A stretch of 64,000 bases of DNA from Streptomyces werraensis (GTDB lineage: Bacteria > Actinomycetota > Actinomycetes > Streptomycetales > Streptomycetaceae): the NCBI GenBank assembly GCA_014656175.1, contig BNBX01000007.1, positions 65,447-129,446 of the forward strand. The letters run 5' to 3'. Below the pieces are notes generated by a model that worked only from the letters and a program-made list of their open reading frames with translations, was not told the origin of the DNA and searched no databases. Positions within the stretch are counted from its first letter, which is position 1. Every line of letters begins with the position of its first letter. The position numbers and the translations under genes are program-made. Of this stretch, positions 9,048-16,778 are shown piece after piece.

Positions 9048-9539
9048 TCACGCGGATTGAGCCGAGGGCGAAGGCGGCATGACCGGACCGCAGTCCCACT
9101 GCTGGAAGATCAGCCGCGTCTCCACCCGCGCCACCTCCCGACGGGCGGTGAACTCGTCCAGCACCAGCCGCTGCAGATCCGCCATGTCGGCGACCGCGAC
9201 ATGCACCAGATAGTCGTCCGGGCCGGTCAGATGGAACACCGTCAGCGACTCCGGCAGCGCCCTGATCCGCTCCACGAACGGCCCCACCAGCTCCCGCCGG
9301 TGCGGTCTCACCTGCACCGACAGCAACGCCTGCAGACCCCGGCCGAGCTTGGCGGGGTCCAGCTGGAGGCGGTGCCCGAGGATCACGCCCGAGCGGCGCA
9401 GGCGGGTCACCCGGTCCAGGCAGGTCGACGGCGCGACCCCGACCTGCGCGGCGAGGTCCCGGTAGGTGGTCCGGGCGTCGTTCTGCAACAGCCGCAGCAG
9501 ATGGAGGTCCACCGGGTCCAGTACGACAGATTCGGCCAT
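9048..9539 (-). CDS. Lrp/AsnC family regulator next to PLP lyase
   Basis: 163 residues: MAESVVLDPVDLHLLRLLQ followed by an AsnC HTH (TYRDLAAQVGVAPSTCLDRV) and a RAM domain with FHLTGPDDYLVHVAV. It is divergent from the trans-sulfuration enzyme at 9600, with only 60 bases between start codons. The two promoters must therefore overlap, and the regulator very likely controls that enzyme in response to an amino acid. That arrangement is seen; the ligand is inferred. Confidence 0.92.
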   Translation of the reverse strand: MAESVVLDPVDLHLLRLLQNDARTTYRDLAAQVGVAPSTCLDRVTRLRRSGVILGHRLQLDPAKLGRGLQALLSVQVRPHRRELVGPFVERIRALPESLTVFHLTGPDDYLVHVAVADMADLQRLVLDEFTARREVARVETRLIFQQWDCGPVMPPSPSAQSA

Positions 9540-9599
9540 CGGCCGAACGTAGCACGGGATCCGGCCGCACAGAACCGGGCGGTGTTCACCCTGGGCGCC

Positions 9600-10787
9600 A
9601 TGGACAACGGCATGGACACGCGACGCACCACCAGAGCACTCGCCACCGAGGCCGTGCACGCCGGCCGGGACGATCTCGCCGGACTCGGACTGCACGCCCC
9701 GCCGATCGACCTGTCCACCACCTACCCCTCCTACGACAGCCGGGCCGAGGCCGCCCGCATCGACGTCTTCGCCACCACCGGCGCCGAGCCCGACGGCCCG
9801 CCGGTCTACGGACGGCTCGGCAACCCCACCGTCGCCCGCTTCGAGACCGCCCTCGCCCGTCTGGAGGGCACCGAGTCCGCGGTCGCCTTCGCCAGCGGCA
9901 TGGCCGCGCTCAGCGCCGTCCTGCTGGTGCGGGCCTCGATGGGCCTGCGGCACGTCGTCGCCGTACGCCCGCTGTACGGGTGCAGCGACCATCTGCTGAC
10001 CGCCGGGCTGCTCGGCTCCGAGGTCACCTGGACCGACCCGGCCGGCGTCGCGGACGCGCTCCGCCCCGACACGGGCCTGGTGCTGGTGGAGTCGCCCGCC
10101 AACCCGACGCTCGCCGAGATCGACCTGCGGGCCGTCGCCCACGCCTGCGGCTCCGTGCCGCTGCTCGTCGACAACACCTTCGCCACGCCGGTGCTCCAGC
10201 GTCCCGCCGAGCAGGGGGCGCGGCTGGTGCTGCACAGCGCCACCAAGTACCTCGGCGGGCACGGCGACGTGCTGGCCGGAGTGGTCGCCTGCGACGAGGA
10301 GTTCGCCGGACGGCTGCGGCAGGTGCGGTTCGCCACCGGCGGGGTGCTGCACCCGCTGGCCGGCTATCTGCTGCTGCGCGGTCTGTCGACGCTGCCGGTC
10401 CGGGTACGGGCCGCCTCCTCGAACGCCGCCGAACTCGCGGCCCGCCTCGCCGCGGACCCGCGCGTGGCCCGGGTGCACTACCCGCGCATCGGCGGCGCGA
10501 TGGTCGCCTTCGAGGTGCACGGCGACCCGCACGAGGTGATCGCGGGCGTCCGGCTGATCACCCCGGCGGTGAGCCTCGGCAGCGTGGACTCCCTCATCCA
10601 GCACCCGGCGTCCATCAGTCACCGCATCGTCGACGCCGACGACCGCAGGGACGCGGGCGTCTCGGACCGCCTGCTGCGCCTCTCGGTCGGCCTGGAGGAC
10701 GTGGAGGACCTGTGGTCCGACCTCGACCAGGCCCTGGGAAGGCCGTCCGCGCGCCCGGCCCGGTCGGAGGCCATGGCTCAGGGCTGA
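9600..10787 (+). CDS. Cys/Met-metabolism PLP enzyme (gamma-lyase/synthase family)
   Basis: 395 residues. It has the family layout: N-terminal ATEAVHAGRDD, AFASGMAALSAVL, the cofactor-binding VDNTFATPVLQ and the PLP lysine in LHSATKYLGGHGDVLAG, ending with SLGSVDSLIQHPASISH typical of cystathionine/methionine gamma-lyases and synthases. The exact reaction (methionine gamma-lyase, cystathionine gamma-lyase or homocysteine formation) cannot be settled from motifs. The ATG at 9600 is the first in frame after the Lrp promoter region; a second ATG lies at 9612. The divergent Lrp gene is its likely regulator. Confidence 0.9.
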   Translation: MDNGMDTRRTTRALATEAVHAGRDDLAGLGLHAPPIDLSTTYPSYDSRAEAARIDVFATTGAEPDGPPVYGRLGNPTVARFETALARLEGTESAVAFASGMAALSAVLLVRASMGLRHVVAVRPLYGCSDHLLTAGLLGSEVTWTDPAGVADALRPDTGLVLVESPANPTLAEIDLRAVAHACGSVPLLVDNTFATPVLQRPAEQGARLVLHSATKYLGGHGDVLAGVVACDEEFAGRLRQVRFATGGVLHPLAGYLLLRGLSTLPVRVRAASSNAAELAARLAADPRVARVHYPRIGGAMVAFEVHGDPHEVIAGVRLITPAVSLGSVDSLIQHPASISHRIVDADDRRDAGVSDRLLRLSVGLEDVEDLWSDLDQALGRPSARPARSEAMAQG

Positions 10788-10810
10788 CGGACGGTCCATG
10801 AACGGGGGAC

Positions 10811-10838
10811 GGCCCGGCACGCCACGGTGTGCCGGGCC
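10811..10838. terminator. Bidirectional hairpin terminator
   Basis: Arms GGCCCGGCAC (10811-10820) and GTGCCGGGCC (10829-10838) with an 8-base loop lie between the convergent PLP enzyme and GNAT genes. Confidence 0.75.
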
Positions 10839-10865
10839 GAATTCCGTCGGCGGGTCAGGGGCGGG

Positions 10866-12137
10866 TCAGGGGCGGGCGGCCCTCTCGCCGGCCTCCGGGG
10901 TGCGGGCCGCCGGGGCGGGGGTCAGCCGGGCGGTGATGACGAGGGTGCCCTCCTCGATCTGGTAGTCGAGGGGGAGGCCAAGGCCGCGCATCGCGGCGAC
11001 CATGCCCGTGTTGGACGCCTGCGTCACGGCGTAGACATGGGCGCAGCCCGCCTCGACCGCCATGCCCACCAGCCGGGACAGCAGTTCCGCGCCGATGCCC
11101 CGTCGCTGCCAGGCGTCCTCGACGATCAGCGCGAGCTCGGTCTCGTCGCCGTCCCACAGCAGGTGGCCGAGGGCGACGACGTCTCCCGAGGGGGTCTGCG
11201 CGGCGAGCGTGCGGCCGAAGCGCGGGCTGAGCAGGTGGTTCAGGTAGCGGCTCGCGTCGCCTACCGGCCCGTGGTACCGGCGGCGCAGCGTCTCGGCGGA
11301 GCACCGCTCGTGCATCGCCCGCGCGGCGTCCAGGTCGGCGGTGTCCGCGCGGCGCAGGGAGACGTGACCGCCCTCGGACAGCGTCAGCACGTCACGGCCG
11401 CGCGGCATCCGCGGACCGAGCCGGGCGTCCAGCTCCACCAGCGCCCGGGCACGGGCGAACTCCGTGGGGGTGAAGGGCAGATACGGCCGCTCGACCGTGA
11501 GGACGCCGCCCTCCGGGTCGCGCAGCCGGATCACGGTGTTCTCGAGGACGCCCTCGGGGGGCACGGCCGCCGCCCCGCCGCCGAACGCCGTGGCGGGCTG
11601 GGAGCGGATCGTGCAGCGGCCCAGCAACTGGCGCAGTACCAGTGGCAGTTCGGCCGCGTCGGTCGCGGTGCGGGCGGCCAGCCCCAGCATCCGGGTCGGG
11701 CCGTCCACCAGGTCGTGGGCGTCGGCCCGCTCGGCCCAGGTGTCCGTGCCGCCGCCCGCCGCGACCGCCGCGGCGAGATCCGTACCGGCCGGGACGCGCA
11801 ACAGGAACTCGTCGACGGTGTGCGCGCCCAGCGGGTGCGTCTGCAGGCTCAGGATGTCGACCCGCCGCTCGGCCAGCGCCGTGCACAGGGCGGCCAGCGC
11901 GCCCGGCTCGTCCCGCACCGTCGTCCGCATCCGCCACAGCACGCTCTCGACCGCCGCCGGCTCGGGTGACGGGGGAGCGCCGCCGGTATCGTGCGCCGGC
12001 GGCGCGTGGCCGTGGCGCCGTGTCCGCCATGCGTGCAGCGCCTCCCCGCAGCGCGCGGCACGGGCGAGCGGGTTCCAGCGGCGGGGCGTGCGCCCTCCGT
12101 CACGGTCGTTCGTCACGTCAAACATGTCTCGACTCAT
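10866..12137 (-). CDS. ACT-domain GNAT acetyltransferase fusion
   Basis: 423 residues. After a basic N-terminal stretch, residues about 65-140 form an ACT-like module (MRTTVRDEPGALAALCTALAE, then LSLQTHPLGAHTVDEFLLRV). A linker follows, then a C-terminal GNAT domain with VALGHLLWDGDETELALIV and the acetyl-CoA loop DAWQRRGIGAELLSRLV. ACT domains usually bind amino acids, so the enzyme may be an amino-acid-controlled protein or small-molecule acetyltransferase. The ATG at 12137 (MSRDMFDV) is used; ATG 12125 is an alternative. Its promoter region holds two nested inverted repeats. Confidence 0.82.
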   Translation of the reverse strand: MSRDMFDVTNDRDGGRTPRRWNPLARAARCGEALHAWRTRRHGHAPPAHDTGGAPPSPEPAAVESVLWRMRTTVRDEPGALAALCTALAERRVDILSLQTHPLGAHTVDEFLLRVPAGTDLAAAVAAGGGTDTWAERADAHDLVDGPTRMLGLAARTATDAAELPLVLRQLLGRCTIRSQPATAFGGGAAAVPPEGVLENTVIRLRDPEGGVLTVERPYLPFTPTEFARARALVELDARLGPRMPRGRDVLTLSEGGHVSLRRADTADLDAARAMHERCSAETLRRRYHGPVGDASRYLNHLLSPRFGRTLAAQTPSGDVVALGHLLWDGDETELALIVEDAWQRRGIGAELLSRLVGMAVEAGCAHVYAVTQASNTGMVAAMRGLGLPLDYQIEEGTLVITARLTPAPAARTPEAGERAARP

Positions 12138-12138
12138 A

Positions 12139-12188
12139 CAGTCACTGTGAAGGAACCGTGTTTCGTGATCACAAACGCACTGTGACTG
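12139..12188. promoter_or_regulatory. Nested inverted repeats upstream of ACT-GNAT gene
   Basis: CAGTCACTGTG (12139-12149) and CACTGTGACTG (12178-12188) are inverted copies with one mismatch. They enclose GTTTCGTGATCACAAAC (12160-12176), whose core GTGATCAC is perfectly palindromic. On the minus strand TTGTGA within the inner repeat and TTCACA 17 bases on could be -35/-10 boxes, placing the operator on the promoter. Confidence 0.5.
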
Positions 12189-12222
12189 ACGAGTAAAGCC
12201 CGCTTCTGTCCGAAATGCTGCG

Positions 12223-13788
12223 TTACTGGCCGACGAGGCCCGGCTGCAGCGTCTTCCTGAACAGCACCGTGCCGTCCATCTCCCGCAGTCGCACGGTGAG
12301 TTCACCGCTGTCGCCGTCGATGTCCACCTCGCCGAAGAACTGGTACCCGCCGGCGGGGGAGACGTTGGCGGTGTCGGGCGCCTTCACGAACACCCGCTCG
12401 GGACCGAACGTCCCGTCCAGCGCCGTGGCCGGGAACGCGCCCGCGTTGAGCGGCCCGGAGACGAATTCCCAGAACGGCTCGAAATCGCCGAACGCGGCCC
12501 GCTCGGGCCGGTAGTGCTGCGCGGAGGTGTGGTGCACGTCGGCCGTCAGCCACACCGTCCCGGTGATCCTCCGGTGCTTGACGAACCGCAGCAGCTCCGC
12601 GATCTGCAGCTCCCGCCCCAGCGGCGCCCCCGGGTCGCCCTGCGCCACCGCCTCGACGTGCGGGCGCCCCTCGGTGGTGTCGGGCACGACCAGGCCGACC
12701 GGCATGTCGGCGGCGATCACCTTCCACACCGCCCGCGACCGCGCCAGTTCCCGCTTCAGCCAGTCCAGTTGCTCCCGGCCGAGGATGCCCTGCGGGTCGA
12801 CGGTCTGGTCGCCGGGCGAGTTGGCGTTCCGGTACGTCCGCATGTCCAGCACGAACACGTCCAGCAGCGGGCCCTGCCGCAGCACGCGGTGGACGCGTCC
12901 CTCCCGGGCGCCGGGCCGCAGCGTCGGCACGGGGAAGTACTCGCCGAACGCCCGCCGGGCGCGGGCCGCGAGCACGTCGACGCTCTTCTCCGTGTACCGG
13001 GTGTCGGTGTCCGCGATCCGCTGCCCCGGGTACCAGTTGTTGCGCACCTCGTGGTCGTCCCACTGGACGATCGACGGCACACGGGCGTTGAACCGGCGCA
13101 GGTTCTCGTCCAGCAGGTTGTAACGGAAGTTGCCGCGGAACTCCGCGAGGGTCTCAGCGACCTTGGACTTCTCCTCGGTGGTGACGTTCCGCCAGAGGCT
13201 GCCGTCCGGCAGTTCGGCGGTCGCCGCGACGGGCCCGTCGGCGTAGACGGTGTCCCCGCTGAACAGGAAGAAGTCCGGGTCCAGCCGGGCCATCGCGTCG
13301 AAGATCCGGTAGCCGCCGAACGCCGGGTTGATGCCCCAGCCCTGCCCGGCCAGGTCGCCCGACCACACGAACCGCACCCCGTCCCGCCGCCGGTCCGGCA
13401 CCGTGCGGAAGGTTCCCGCGACCGGCGCGCTCGTACGGCGCGGATCGTCGGGGTCGGCGAGCAGCACCCGGTAGTGGACCTGCTCGCCCGGCGGCAGCCC
13501 GCGCAGCCGGGCGGTGCCGGTGAAGTCGGTACCGGGGCCGATCAACGGCCCCCGCACCCGGCGGACGGTGCGGAACGACTCCGTCGCCGAGGTCTCGACG
13601 ATCATCCGCGCCGGCCGGTCCGACCGGACCCACACCAGCGCGGAGTCACGGGTGACGTCACCGGCCTGGACGCCCCACTCGGCGCTGGGCCGCCCCGACC
13701 GGGTGAACGCGGGCAGGGCCAGCCCCGCCGAGACGGCAAGGGACCCCTTCAGCAGGGAGCGACGGCCGGGCAGCAGACGGTGTGCCAT
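12223..13788 (-). CDS. PhoD-family alkaline phosphatase, Tat-exported
   Basis: 521 residues. The N-terminus PGRRSLLKGSLAVSAGLALPAF is a twin-arginine signal. A Fn3-like N-domain with GVQAGDVTRDSALVWVR is followed by the PhoD catalytic domain: VWSGDLAGQG, FFLFSGDTVYAD, IVQWDDHEVRNNW and WLTADVHHTSAQHY, which carry the Fe/Ca ligands. It hydrolyses phosphate mono/diesters outside the cell to release phosphate. A PHO-box-like repeat lies 49-70 bases upstream. This fits induction by PhoP under phosphate limitation, as for known Streptomyces PhoD enzymes. Confidence 0.93.
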   Translation of the reverse strand: MAHRLLPGRRSLLKGSLAVSAGLALPAFTRSGRPSAEWGVQAGDVTRDSALVWVRSDRPARMIVETSATESFRTVRRVRGPLIGPGTDFTGTARLRGLPPGEQVHYRVLLADPDDPRRTSAPVAGTFRTVPDRRRDGVRFVWSGDLAGQGWGINPAFGGYRIFDAMARLDPDFFLFSGDTVYADGPVAATAELPDGSLWRNVTTEEKSKVAETLAEFRGNFRYNLLDENLRRFNARVPSIVQWDDHEVRNNWYPGQRIADTDTRYTEKSVDVLAARARRAFGEYFPVPTLRPGAREGRVHRVLRQGPLLDVFVLDMRTYRNANSPGDQTVDPQGILGREQLDWLKRELARSRAVWKVIAADMPVGLVVPDTTEGRPHVEAVAQGDPGAPLGRELQIAELLRFVKHRRITGTVWLTADVHHTSAQHYRPERAAFGDFEPFWEFVSGPLNAGAFPATALDGTFGPERVFVKAPDTANVSPAGGYQFFGEVDIDGDSGELTVRLREMDGTVLFRKTLQPGLVGQ

Positions 13789-13836
13789 GAGTACGCCTTA
13801 CGTAGGTCGGCAGGTGGGCACCCCACACCTACGCCG

Positions 13837-13858
13837 ACCATGGAAACGCCGGATGAAC
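13837..13858 (-). promoter_or_regulatory. Candidate PHO box upstream of PhoD gene
   Basis: Read on the minus strand, GTTCATCCGGC (13858-13848) matches the PhoP direct-repeat unit well and is followed directly by a weaker unit GTTTCCATGGT (13847-13837). A -10-like TAGGTG follows at 13831-13826. Position and order fit known PhoP-activated promoters. Confidence 0.5.
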
Positions 13859-13923
13859 AACACGCCCCAGGGGCGCGGGGAACTGTGCGACAAGCCCTCA
13901 CCGGTCCACTGCGAACCGGGGAC

Positions 13924-14754
13924 CTAGCGACTCCCGTCCAACAGGACCCGGGCCACCAACGCCGGATCGTCATTCATCGGCACGTGCCCGCATCCCGGCA
14001 GCCGGACCAGCCGCGCCCGCGGAATGATCTGCTTCGCCCGTACCCCCTGCCGGGGGATCAGCAGCCGGTCCCGCGCCCCCCACGCGACCGTCACCGGAAC
14101 GCCCCGCACGTCCTCCGTGAACTGCACGGACCCGCCCGCCCGCAGCGTCCGCGCGAACCCGGTCGCCTCGGCCAGCGCCCGCGTCTCGGCGACCACCGCC
14201 TCCGGCGCCCGTCGCCCGGGCCGGGCGTAGATCGTGCTGGTCAGCACGGTCCGCCCGACCGCCGACCGGGCGAGCCCCTCGACCACCCGCACCGGCATCC
14301 GCTCCGCGATCCCCCGCATGGCGGACAGCACGGTGAACGCGTACCGCCGCTCGGCCTGCGTCCAGAACCCGGCCGGGGACAGCGCCGTCACCGACCGCAC
14401 CAGCCGGGCCCGCCCCATCTCCAGGGCGAGCAGCCCGCCCAGGGAGTTGCCGGCGACGTGCGGCCGGTCCAGCTCCAGCGCCTCGCACAGGCCGCGGAGC
14501 GCGGCGGTGACGGTGGGCAGATCGTGGTCGAGGCCGTCGGGCAGGGCGGGCGAGGCGCCGAAGCCGGGCAGGTCCACGGCGATCACCTCGCGCTCGGTGG
14601 CCAGGATGTCCACGACCGGGTCCCAGGCCTGCCGGTGGTGCCCGATGCCGTGCAGCAGAAGCAGCGGTTCACCGCGTCCTACGCGCGCGTAGGACAGGGT
14701 CACGGACTGCGGGCCTCGGGGAGAGGGGAGCTGGTAGGTGACGGTCGCGGACAT
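13924..14754 (-). CDS. Alpha/beta hydrolase
   Basis: 276 residues of the alpha/beta-hydrolase fold: LLLLHGIGHHRQAWDPVV near the N-terminus, the nucleophile elbow VAGNSLGGLLALEMG, VTVAWGARDRLLIPRQ carrying the acid, and LPGCGHVPMNDDP with the catalytic His. GAGGAG precedes ATG 14754. It is divergent from the ECF41 sigma factor gene, which may control it. ECF41 neighbours are typically small oxidoreductases, decarboxylases or epimerases, so a hydrolase would be a variation on that theme. Substrate unknown. Confidence 0.88.
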   Translation of the reverse strand: MSATVTYQLPSPRGPQSVTLSYARVGRGEPLLLLHGIGHHRQAWDPVVDILATEREVIAVDLPGFGASPALPDGLDHDLPTVTAALRGLCEALELDRPHVAGNSLGGLLALEMGRARLVRSVTALSPAGFWTQAERRYAFTVLSAMRGIAERMPVRVVEGLARSAVGRTVLTSTIYARPGRRAPEAVVAETRALAEATGFARTLRAGGSVQFTEDVRGVPVTVAWGARDRLLIPRQGVRAKQIIPRARLVRLPGCGHVPMNDDPALVARVLLDGSR

Positions 14755-14824
14755 GAGGAGCTCCTCGTTCGGACTCGTGGAAAGGAACGTCGCGCAGGAC
14801 GGCGTAGACAGCTTGTCAGCAATT

Positions 14825-14840
14825 GCTACCGACGGGTAGC
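14825..14840. promoter_or_regulatory. Inverted repeat in hydrolase/ECF intergenic region
   Basis: GCTACCGACGGGTAGC has perfect 6-base arms around GACG, overlapping a second palindrome GACGGGTAGCCCGTC (14831-14845). It lies between the two divergent start codons; the pattern resembles a TetR-type operator. Confidence 0.4.
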
Positions 14841-14885
14841 CCGTCCTGCCTGGACACCTCGGCACCATTCCGCTGGGATGGCCGG

Positions 14886-15773
14886 GTGACCGCCGACACC
14901 GCGACCGACGTCTTCGAGGAACACCGCCCCGTCCTCATGGGCATCGCCTACCGCATGCTGGGCCGCGTGGCCGACGCCGAGGACGTCGTCCAGGACGCCT
15001 GGCTGCGCTGGTCCGCCGACGACAGGACCGAGGTCCGCGAACCACGCGGCTTCCTCGTGCGGATCACCACCCGCCTCGCCGTCGACCGGCTCCGGCAGAT
15101 CAAGGCGCGCGGCGAGACCTACGTGGGCCCCTGGCTCCCCGAGCCCTACGTCACCCACTTCGGTGACACCGTGACGGACACCGCCGAGCGGGCCGTGCTC
15201 GCCGACTCCGTGTCCCTCGCGGTGCTCGTCGTCATGGAGACGCTCTCCCCGCTGGAGCGCGCGGTGTTCGTGCTGAGGGAGGCGTTCGGCTACCCGTACG
15301 CCGACATCGCGGCCCTGCTCGACCGCGGCGAGGCGGCCGTGCGCCAGCTCGGCGCCCGCGCCCGCCGCCATGTCGACGACAGGCGCCCCCGGTACGACGT
15401 CGACCCCGCCCGCCGCCGCGTCCTCACCGAACGCTTCCTGGACGCGGCAGCCGGGGGAGACCTGGCGGGCCTCATGGAGCTGCTCGCCCCGGACGTCCGG
15501 CTCGTCGGCGACAGCGGCGGCAAGGCGCGCGCCCCGCTGCGGGTGCTGGACGGCGCCGACCACGTGGGCCGCTTCTTCGTCGGCGTGGCCGGCAAGGGGC
15601 TGCCGGACGTGTCCGTCCGCGTGCTCGAGCTCAACGGCGGTCCCGCGGTGCTCGTCCTGTCCGGCGGGAAGCCGGACACGGTCGTGCAGATCGACGCCGA
15701 CGGCGACCGGATCCGCACCGTCTACGTGGTCCGCAACCCCGACAAGCTGGCCGCCCTCACCGCGCTCCCGTAG
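14886..15773 (+). CDS. sigJ: ECF41-group sigma factor (SigJ-type) with SnoaL-like C-domain
   Basis: 295 residues from GTG 14886 (GGGA nine bases upstream; the ATG at 14823 would add 21 residues of poor quality). Sigma region 2 is EEHRPVLMGIAYRMLG...DAEDVVQDAWLRW and region 4 is LSPLERAVFVLREAFGYPY. The linker motif WLPEP, the GGK element (GDSGGKARAP) and the terminal NPDKL are diagnostic of the ECF41 group. In that group the SnoaL-like C-terminal extension, not a separate anti-sigma factor, controls activity. The divergent alpha/beta hydrolase is its probable target. Confidence 0.92.
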   Translation: MTADTATDVFEEHRPVLMGIAYRMLGRVADAEDVVQDAWLRWSADDRTEVREPRGFLVRITTRLAVDRLRQIKARGETYVGPWLPEPYVTHFGDTVTDTAERAVLADSVSLAVLVVMETLSPLERAVFVLREAFGYPYADIAALLDRGEAAVRQLGARARRHVDDRRPRYDVDPARRRVLTERFLDAAAGGDLAGLMELLAPDVRLVGDSGGKARAPLRVLDGADHVGRFFVGVAGKGLPDVSVRVLELNGGPAVLVLSGGKPDTVVQIDADGDRIRTVYVVRNPDKLAALTALP

Positions 15774-15795
15774 GCGCGTCCCGCCCGTTCCCGCA

Positions 15796-15826
15796 AGGCC
15801 CCCGGCGCACCGCGCGCCGGGGGCCT
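15796..15826. terminator. Hairpin terminator after ECF41 gene
   Basis: Perfect 13-base arms AGGCCCCCGGCGC and GCGCCGGGGGCCT with a 5-base loop lie 22 bases beyond the stop codon. Confidence 0.8.
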
Positions 15827-15841
15827 CCCGTGCGCTGCCGA

Positions 15842-15876
15842 TTGGTATTGACCAAGTCCGGTGGCCGCCCTATGGT
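15842..15876 (+). promoter_or_regulatory. GntR gene promoter with overlapping palindromic operator
   Basis: TTGACC (15848-15853) and TATGGT (15871-15876) are 17 bases apart. The -35 box is inside the inverted repeat TTGGTATTGACCAA (15842-15855), which contains TGGT-N4-ACCA, the same skeleton as the DasR dre element. Auto-repression by the downstream GntR protein is the simplest reading. Confidence 0.65.
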
Positions 15877-15951
15877 CGCAGAGAAGTGAAACAACCTTTA
15901 ATAAACAAGGGCGCTAAAACGCCGCCGGACACGGCGATCGTGGAGGACAGG

Positions 15952-16713
15952 GTGGGGACCACGCAGCTGGAATCGGTGCCGGAGCCGAAGTACTGGCATC
16001 TGAAGACCGTGCTCACCGAGGCGCTGGACTCGGAGTTCTCCGTGGGCGAGATCCTGCCCAACGAGCGTGACCTGGCCGCGCGCTTCGGCGTCGCGCGCGC
16101 CACGCTCCGGCAGGCCCTCGAACAGCTCGAGCTGGAAGGCCGGCTGCAGCGCCGCAGGGGGGTGGGCACCACCGTCGCCCCGCCGCGCATGGGCGTCTCC
16201 GTCGGCAGCGAGCAGCACGCCTGGCCCGGCGGCCCGGACGACGCGTGGCACGCCGTGGACTGCCGGCTCGAGGTGCCGCCCGCCGCGCTCGCCGAGCCCC
16301 TGGTGACCGGCGGCGACGAAGCCGTGCACATCGTGCGCCGCTCCCGCGTCTCCCGTGGCCAGCCCGTCGCGTCCGAGCTGCTGTACATCCCGGCCGCCTC
16401 GGTGCCCGACCTCTCCGGCATCGACGCCCCGTCCGGCGCCGCGCGCGCCCGCGCGGTGCTGCGTGAACTGCAGCGCCTGGAGCTGGAGCGCCAGGAGAAC
16501 GCGGTGGAGCTCGGCTCGGCCGGCGCGGACGAGGCGAGGGAACTGGACCGCCTGCCCGGCGCCCCCGTCCTCGTCGTCACCACCCGCTACATCGCCCGCG
16601 GACGCACCGCCGCCCTCTCGGTGGCCACCTACCGCGCGGACACCTGCCGCCTGACCTTCGGCGACTCCGGCGGGGTCGAGATACACCACGGCCCGGAGCG
16701 CCAGGCGTCCTGA
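15952..16713 (+). CDS. GntR-family (HutC/UTRA) transcriptional regulator
   Basis: 253 residues from GTG 15952, which has GGAGG five bases upstream; GTG 15940 is a weaker alternative. The N-terminal winged helix contains GEILPNERDLAARFGVARAT and LRQALEQLELEGRLQRR. The rest is a UTRA-like effector domain ending YRADTCRLTF. The domain order is that of DasR-type regulators, which respond to sugar phosphates. The neighbouring ROK gene supports a carbohydrate role, but no transporter or catabolic gene is adjacent, so its targets are probably elsewhere. Confidence 0.87.
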   Translation: MGTTQLESVPEPKYWHLKTVLTEALDSEFSVGEILPNERDLAARFGVARATLRQALEQLELEGRLQRRRGVGTTVAPPRMGVSVGSEQHAWPGGPDDAWHAVDCRLEVPPAALAEPLVTGGDEAVHIVRRSRVSRGQPVASELLYIPAASVPDLSGIDAPSGAARARAVLRELQRLELERQENAVELGSAGADEARELDRLPGAPVLVVTTRYIARGRTAALSVATYRADTCRLTFGDSGGVEIHHGPERQAS

Positions 16714-16742
16714 CAGGCGAGGTTCACTGACGCACCGTCGAC

Positions 16743-16769
16743 GCGCCGTGGGGTACCGCCCCACGGCGC
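16743..16769. terminator. Bidirectional hairpin terminator
   Basis: Perfect 11-base arms GCGCCGTGGGG and CCCCACGGCGC around a 5-base loop lie between the convergent GntR and ROK genes. Confidence 0.8.
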
Positions 16770-16778
16770 GCGCGTACG

